Shown here piece after piece: positions 59,944-64,000 of a stretch of 64,000 bases of DNA (the first letter of the stretch is position 1; every line of letters starts with the position of its first letter). The stretch comes from Nelumbo lutea. Its lineage: Eukaryota > Streptophyta > Magnoliopsida > Proteales > Nelumbonaceae. The notes under the pieces were generated by a model. The model was not told the DNA's origin, ran no database searches, and saw nothing but the letters and a program-made list of their open reading frames with translations. Position numbers and translations under genes: made by a program. The DNA lies in assembly GCA_022828595.1 (NCBI GenBank), contig JAKGHH010000001.1:203875813-203939812 (forward strand), given 5' to 3'.

Positions 59944-60965
59944 CAATGTTTTAAAAGCGAAAGGCACACAAAAAGCGACAGGTTCCAAATGTGCCTGAGG
60001 CGCAAGGTGAGGTGCACGCCTTTTTTATGAACACGAAGAACCGAAGAAGAAGAAGAAGAAGAAGAAGGGGGCGGGCGGAACCCCTGTTTTTAGTGTAAGA
60101 AGAAGAAGAAGAAGAGTGGGTGGAGACTGTAAAAACATTTCAGAAGAAAGACAATGAAAACAAAACAAGTAACAAGAGTGGGCGGAGCCCTTGTTTTTCT
60201 GTGAACAAGAAGAAGGAGATGAAGAAGAAGAAGAAGGGGGCAGAGCCCCTGTTTTAGTGTAAAAATGTTTTTAGAAAAAAGACAATGAAAAACAAGAGAG
60301 GGCGGAGCTCCTGTTTTTCTGTGAACAAGAAGAATTGAAGAAGGACGAGCAGAAGAAGAAGAAGAAGAAGAAGAAGAAAAGAAGAAGAAAAGAAGAAGAA
60401 GAAGGGGGTGAGTGGAACCCCTGTTTTCAGTGTAAAAAAAGAAGAAACAAATACTGAAATACCTGATGCTGATTGCTGAAAGCCTGTTGGTCATCCGATT
60501 AAGAGATGGCCTCTGATAGAACGTCGAAGGTGGTTGTTCGATTGAGAGATGGCCTGAACTTGTTGATCCAAGAAGAATGTGGGGGTTGAGGGCTTGACAC
60601 TTCCACTGAGAAGCCTTACATGGCAAGTTCTTTTCTCTCGAGAGGGTCGTGTCTTTCTTTCGAAATTTGCTATACCATATCCAACCATTTTGGCACATAA
60701 AAGGAAATAATCTATACACATAGCATTATAATCTATCTATAAAAGTCAATATAAAAGTCAATTCAAAAACAAATTAAAAAACAAAAGGCAACAAATATAG
60801 GCGAGCACCTGGACCGCCTGGCGCCTGGTCTGAGGTACACGCCTTAGGCGCAGAGGCAAGCACCTTATTAAAGTGTAGGCACCTTGACCCATGCGAGGCA
60901 CCTACTCTCAAAAATGCCTCACCTTGTGCCTCCGGCGCGCCCGAGGCACGCCTTTTAAAACACTG
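59944..60965. mobile_element. Nonautonomous hAT element, 1022 b, TSD CTCCATAC
   Basis: The perfect 8 b repeat CTCCATAC lies at 59936-59943 and 60966-60973. The ends are inverted: CAATGTTTTAAAAGCG at the left and, read inward from the right, CAGTGTTTTAAAAGGCG, continuing with GAGGC/GCCTC-rich subterminal sequence (CCTGAGGCGCAAGGTGAGG). CAGTG ends with 8 b duplications fit the hAT superfamily. The interior has GAA-rich tandem units (60045-60430) and no transposase. The 209-codon minus ORF across it is an artefact of the GAA repeats. Confidence 0.85.
60045..60430 (+). repeat. GAA-rich tandem units inside the hAT element
   Basis: Five related units consist of a GAA/AAG microsatellite, a GGGCGGAGCCCCTGTTTT-type core and a TGTGAACAAGAAG or AGTGTAAAAATG end. 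Cores lie near 60069, 60178, 60236, 60299 and 60404. Spacing is uneven (about 58-109 b) because the GAA tracts vary. Such tracts expand by replication slippage. Confidence 0.7.
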
Positions 60966-60973
60966 CTCCATAC

Positions 60974-61194
60974 GTAAAAACATTTTCAAATAAACAATCA
61001 AATAAATTTCTTTTTATAGAAAATAAATAAATAGATAATAATTTGAGAAAAACAAGTGAATGATTGTGTATGAAAGTGTTGCATAGATAACCATAAAATA
61101 ATCATCTTCCATCAACATGCGGCTTGTCACATGGCCATTGGATATTCCAACATGTTGAGGATCAAAACGAGGGCCTATGGCCACTCTACCAACA
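60974..61194 (-). mobile_element. LTR part of a Ty1/copia element
   Basis: On the minus strand the LTR begins TGTTGGTAGAGTGGCC at 61194, right after a purine tract (GGCCAAGTGGGAGA). It is related to 31020-31187. Its far part is probably cut or replaced at the hAT element ending 60965. It marks the 3' end of the degraded copia element to its right. Confidence 0.6.
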
Positions 61195-63700
61195 TCTCCC
61201 ACTTGGCCAGTTAGGCCCGAGATGAATAAGTGCCAACCAATCCCATTGCGTTGACGTGGCTTACATAATTTATAATTGCAATGGGTTTAGTTAGTGGATC
61301 AGCAATCATTTATTTTGTAGGCACGTATTCTACAAGGATCTATTCCATTGGTAGACATCATTTAACTACCGGTATCGGACATCAATATGTTTCACTTCAA
61401 AGCATGCCATGGTGGCATAACTAAGTATCTTCATAGTTCTCATCAGTATATCAAGAACTTTCACAGCTTTTGAACCCACAAATCTACAAGTAATGAACTT
61501 AGTATGTATGACAAATTTAGGTACATAGCTTTGCTTTCTTGCTCATCGATGAGATCCTCCTAAGAGGAATCATCATCCAATGGTGAATTTGCTATCATTT
61601 GGGTCACCTGCAAAAATAGCATGACACTAATCCAACACTTCCAAGCAATGTGAGCTTGAAGTCTTTTACTAGCTTTAAAAATCCAAGCACTCTTTTAATA
61701 GCTTTCCAATGGTCTCCTTTAAGTATCTACTTACATGACCAACAACACGTTATATGTATAAGCCACTTATAGATTTAAGCACAAGATCTGCTTTTCATCT
61801 TCAGTATTTCTTCATTTATGGGATCCATATCTTAATATTATCTAGCAGATTTGAGTGTCATTCCCATGGCAGTCTTTGATATAAACTATCTTAGAATCTT
61901 TTCTAAATAATGCTCTTGAAAGATCTAAAGTTCTAACCTCCTTATCTCTTTGAGAAGCAACTTTCATTTTCAAATTGGATTTCAAACAAATATTATATTG
62001 ATTATGGACACATCATTAATAATAATTGGGATGTGCTCTACACATAAGGGAAGAACAATAAACATACCCCCACTATTCAAACAGCAAGCCCAAGAAAGGA
62101 ATTAAGAATAAACCTCCTCATAATCAATGCTTCTATTTGAGTATATCTTCTTGATATACAAAACTTGCTTTATAATTTTCTATGGATCCCTCAATATTTA
62201 TTTACACACTATAGGTTTTTGTTTTGATAAAAACAATTAATTCCCAAGTTTGATTTTATTTATGGTTTCACACCATATCATGCATTTTCCATAACATCTA
62301 AAAAGACAGTAGGATAAAAAAAAGGCAATCAAATCAACATAAGGGATTGCTTATTTAAATGTAATAGTCCATTAATCTCAATGAAGGGAACCCTTTTGTT
62401 TGAAGAGGTAAAGTAATTAGACTCAAAAGTGTAAGATTAAGTACTATGAGAATTTGTACAAAAAAAAAAAAGAAAAAAAAAGATCATAACTAGGACTTTC
62501 AAAAATGGTCCACCCTCCCTGAATTTTGTTTTCTAGGGATACAACATCTTTTACTCTCCATTAAAACAATAGTTCCATCAGATTTATAACTAATAAATAT
62601 GGAAACTTTGCCATTTTTACTATATGAATAGTATATAAAGGTACACTCAATGCTCATTGTTATCCAACTTGCTTCTTTATTGATTTGATATAGAAATCAT
62701 TAAACAAGTTGGAGATACACTTTCCCCTATTTCTCTTAAGGGATTTTTTTTTGGCATTTTATCTAATTAGATTTTCCTTAACCAAGTACGCATGTCCAAG
62801 TCTAGAACCCATTGCACATTCCCTTTCCCTATGTGTTTTCACATTCATATGGCCACATTTATCTGAAAGGACAATTACTAATGATTTCTTTGATACCTTT
62901 CCTTTCCTATAAGGGAATTAATTCTCGCTAAGATATGGTTTACAACATTCATAATGCATTCTCATTTTGTGCATTCGATCATTCGACCTCATTCTCTTAT
63001 TTTATCTTTGTATGGAGCAGTTTCATAAGCATTCTCATTTATATAATAGACACAATGAGCATCTACCTTATTGATAATCAAAAAGTTTACTCCCACTATC
63101 TTTATCCAACCTAAATTAATATGGATAGTAATTTCCCTCTTGGTTTTTCTTTGTATTTTAAGTTCAAGAGTGTGATTTCCACTCCTAATGTTACAATTCT
63201 GGGGAGTAGAAGATGTCTTTATGATCTAGGAACTAAAGAATGATTCTCCAAACAATGAGTAAGCAATAACTGTTTGAACAGTTTAGGAAATATGTTGCAG
63301 TTATAGCATAATTGGGCATCACTCAATAAATGTTCAGAAAGTCATGTACTAATACCAAAATAAGTTTTACAAAGGCACATAACCAGTCAGTAATTTAATA
63401 ATTAACGAATTATCACACCATAAGTCTCAAAAATAAATCTGTGGACAATACACAAAATCATAGATAAACAATTAAATAAGAAACCTTGCAATGGGAGGAA
63501 GATAAAAAAAGAAAAAACACGTAGGGCCTCTTCTGTATGGCATCCAACAAAAATCAATAAATTCAAAGACTTCAAAGTTTAATGCTCCCCCTATGTTTAT
63601 GAGACTAAGCGGGAAATTTTCCCATAACAAAACAGCTATTTTGAACTATTTTGATCACTAAAGAATATTACGAGAGAATTTTGGTAAAATAAATTCAAAT
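61195..63700 (-). pseudogene. Highly degraded Ty1/copia element
   Basis: On the minus strand the pol end is readable as MIADPLTKPI at about 61290-61320, the usual end of copia RNase H. Further upstream, at about 62600-62950, there are pieces of the gag-pre-integrase/integrase start (SRLGHAYLVKENLIR, PTCLM). The distance between them is about 1.5 kb, far shorter than a full RT plus integrase, so large parts are deleted, and stops are frequent throughout. The upstream border and the 5' LTR were not found. Class is inferred from these few motifs. Confidence 0.55.
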
Positions 63701-64000
63701 ATTGTGGATAGAACAAACAAGCCATCCACTAGTGCAACTGTTCAATAAAGGAGATGCAAATCCCAAATTTTGTATTCTAACAAATATGCACCCAACAGTT
63801 TTCAGGTTTAAAGCATTAGCAACCAGTGCAGTTAAGCCAAGTGATCTATTTTAATTTTAAATACTACTAAAACCACTAAAAAAACTTTCAAAAATTAGGT
63901 AAGTTTTGCTACAAGATGACTCATCAAATTGCACAAAGTCCCAACTAAAACAAAAAAAATTTAGGACTATAAAAAAAAGGTATGCCACTATCTTCAAATG
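63701..64000. other. Noncoding edge of the window
   Basis: No gene is visible. The sequence is AT-rich and may be part of the degraded copia element or its flank. Confidence 0.35.

Noticed and set aside
60090..60719. 209-codon minus-strand ORF with long Ser, Phe and Leu runs
   Set aside because: It is a translation of GAA/TTC repeats inside the hAT element and has no domain, no start context and no homology that I recognise.

Overview
This is nuclear DNA of a flowering plant, probably a woody species with a moderately large genome. The evidence is spliced genes with GT-AG introns, a PYL-type abscisic acid receptor, a granulin-domain papain-like protease, a plant acidic PNGase A, and dense layers of plant transposable elements (Tat-lineage Ty3, Ty1/copia, LINE, hAT, PIF/Harbinger, Mutator and Helitron-like pieces). 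No bacterial, organellar or viral gene block was seen. The species cannot be fixed from sequence alone.

Four genes or candidate genes lie in the window. (1) A candidate three-exon minus-strand gene at 2484-3123 would encode 96 residues of unknown function, with a TATA box at about 3300. (2) An intronless PYL/RCAR abscisic acid receptor lies at 27406-27963 (+). Two G-box/ABRE-type CACGTG sites and a TATA palindrome lie upstream. (3) A five-exon cysteine protease of the RD21/granulin type lies at 44345-48794 (+), 495 residues, with a 2.2 kb first intron full of transposon sequence. (4) A single-exon peptide-N-glycanase A lies at 55814-57661 (-), with a TATA box at about 57760. The receptor and the protease belong to families linked to hormone and stress responses and the PNGase A acts on glycoproteins, but nothing in the layout suggests that they work as a cluster.

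The rest is mainly transposon sequence. From 8.3 to 10.7 kb is the 3' half of a Ty1/copia element (-), cut off in its reverse transcriptase at 10715/10716. From 10.7 to 21.7 kb is a decayed Ty3 retrotransposon of the Tat lineage (+). It has gag, protease, RT, RNase H, the extra Tat-type RNase H and integrase, followed by a long 3' region. That region carries an antisense ORF of the PF04195 type with its own TATA-like box and ends in an LTR. The LTR-like sequence at the left end is unlike the LTR at the right end and carries an almost perfect 594 bp tandem duplication, so the block looks chimeric. Near 51.7-54.0 kb a LINE (-) is split by a 783 bp insert flanked by the 6 bp repeat CACATG. A degraded Ty1/copia element (-) fills 61.0-63.7 kb, and a relative of its LTR lies at 30.6-31.2 kb.

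Between these lie many small elements with visible target-site duplications: hAT elements at 22952-23376, 35490-35750, 37750-38022, 46055-46585 and 59944-60965; a PIF/Harbinger family at 5119-5370, 7447-7698, 35127-35368 and 58701-58942, with older copies; two inverted MITEs at 40472-41371; and Mutator-like MITEs at 32.8-33.8 and 34.05-34.54 kb. The AT-rich stretch at 36.8-40.1 kb holds tandem repeats and a palindromic AAT/ATT microsatellite. I found no convincing previously undescribed multi-gene system. The most unusual signals are the LINE-interrupting insert with its small hairpins, the chimeric Tat block with its antisense ORF, and the unassigned 96-residue gene.
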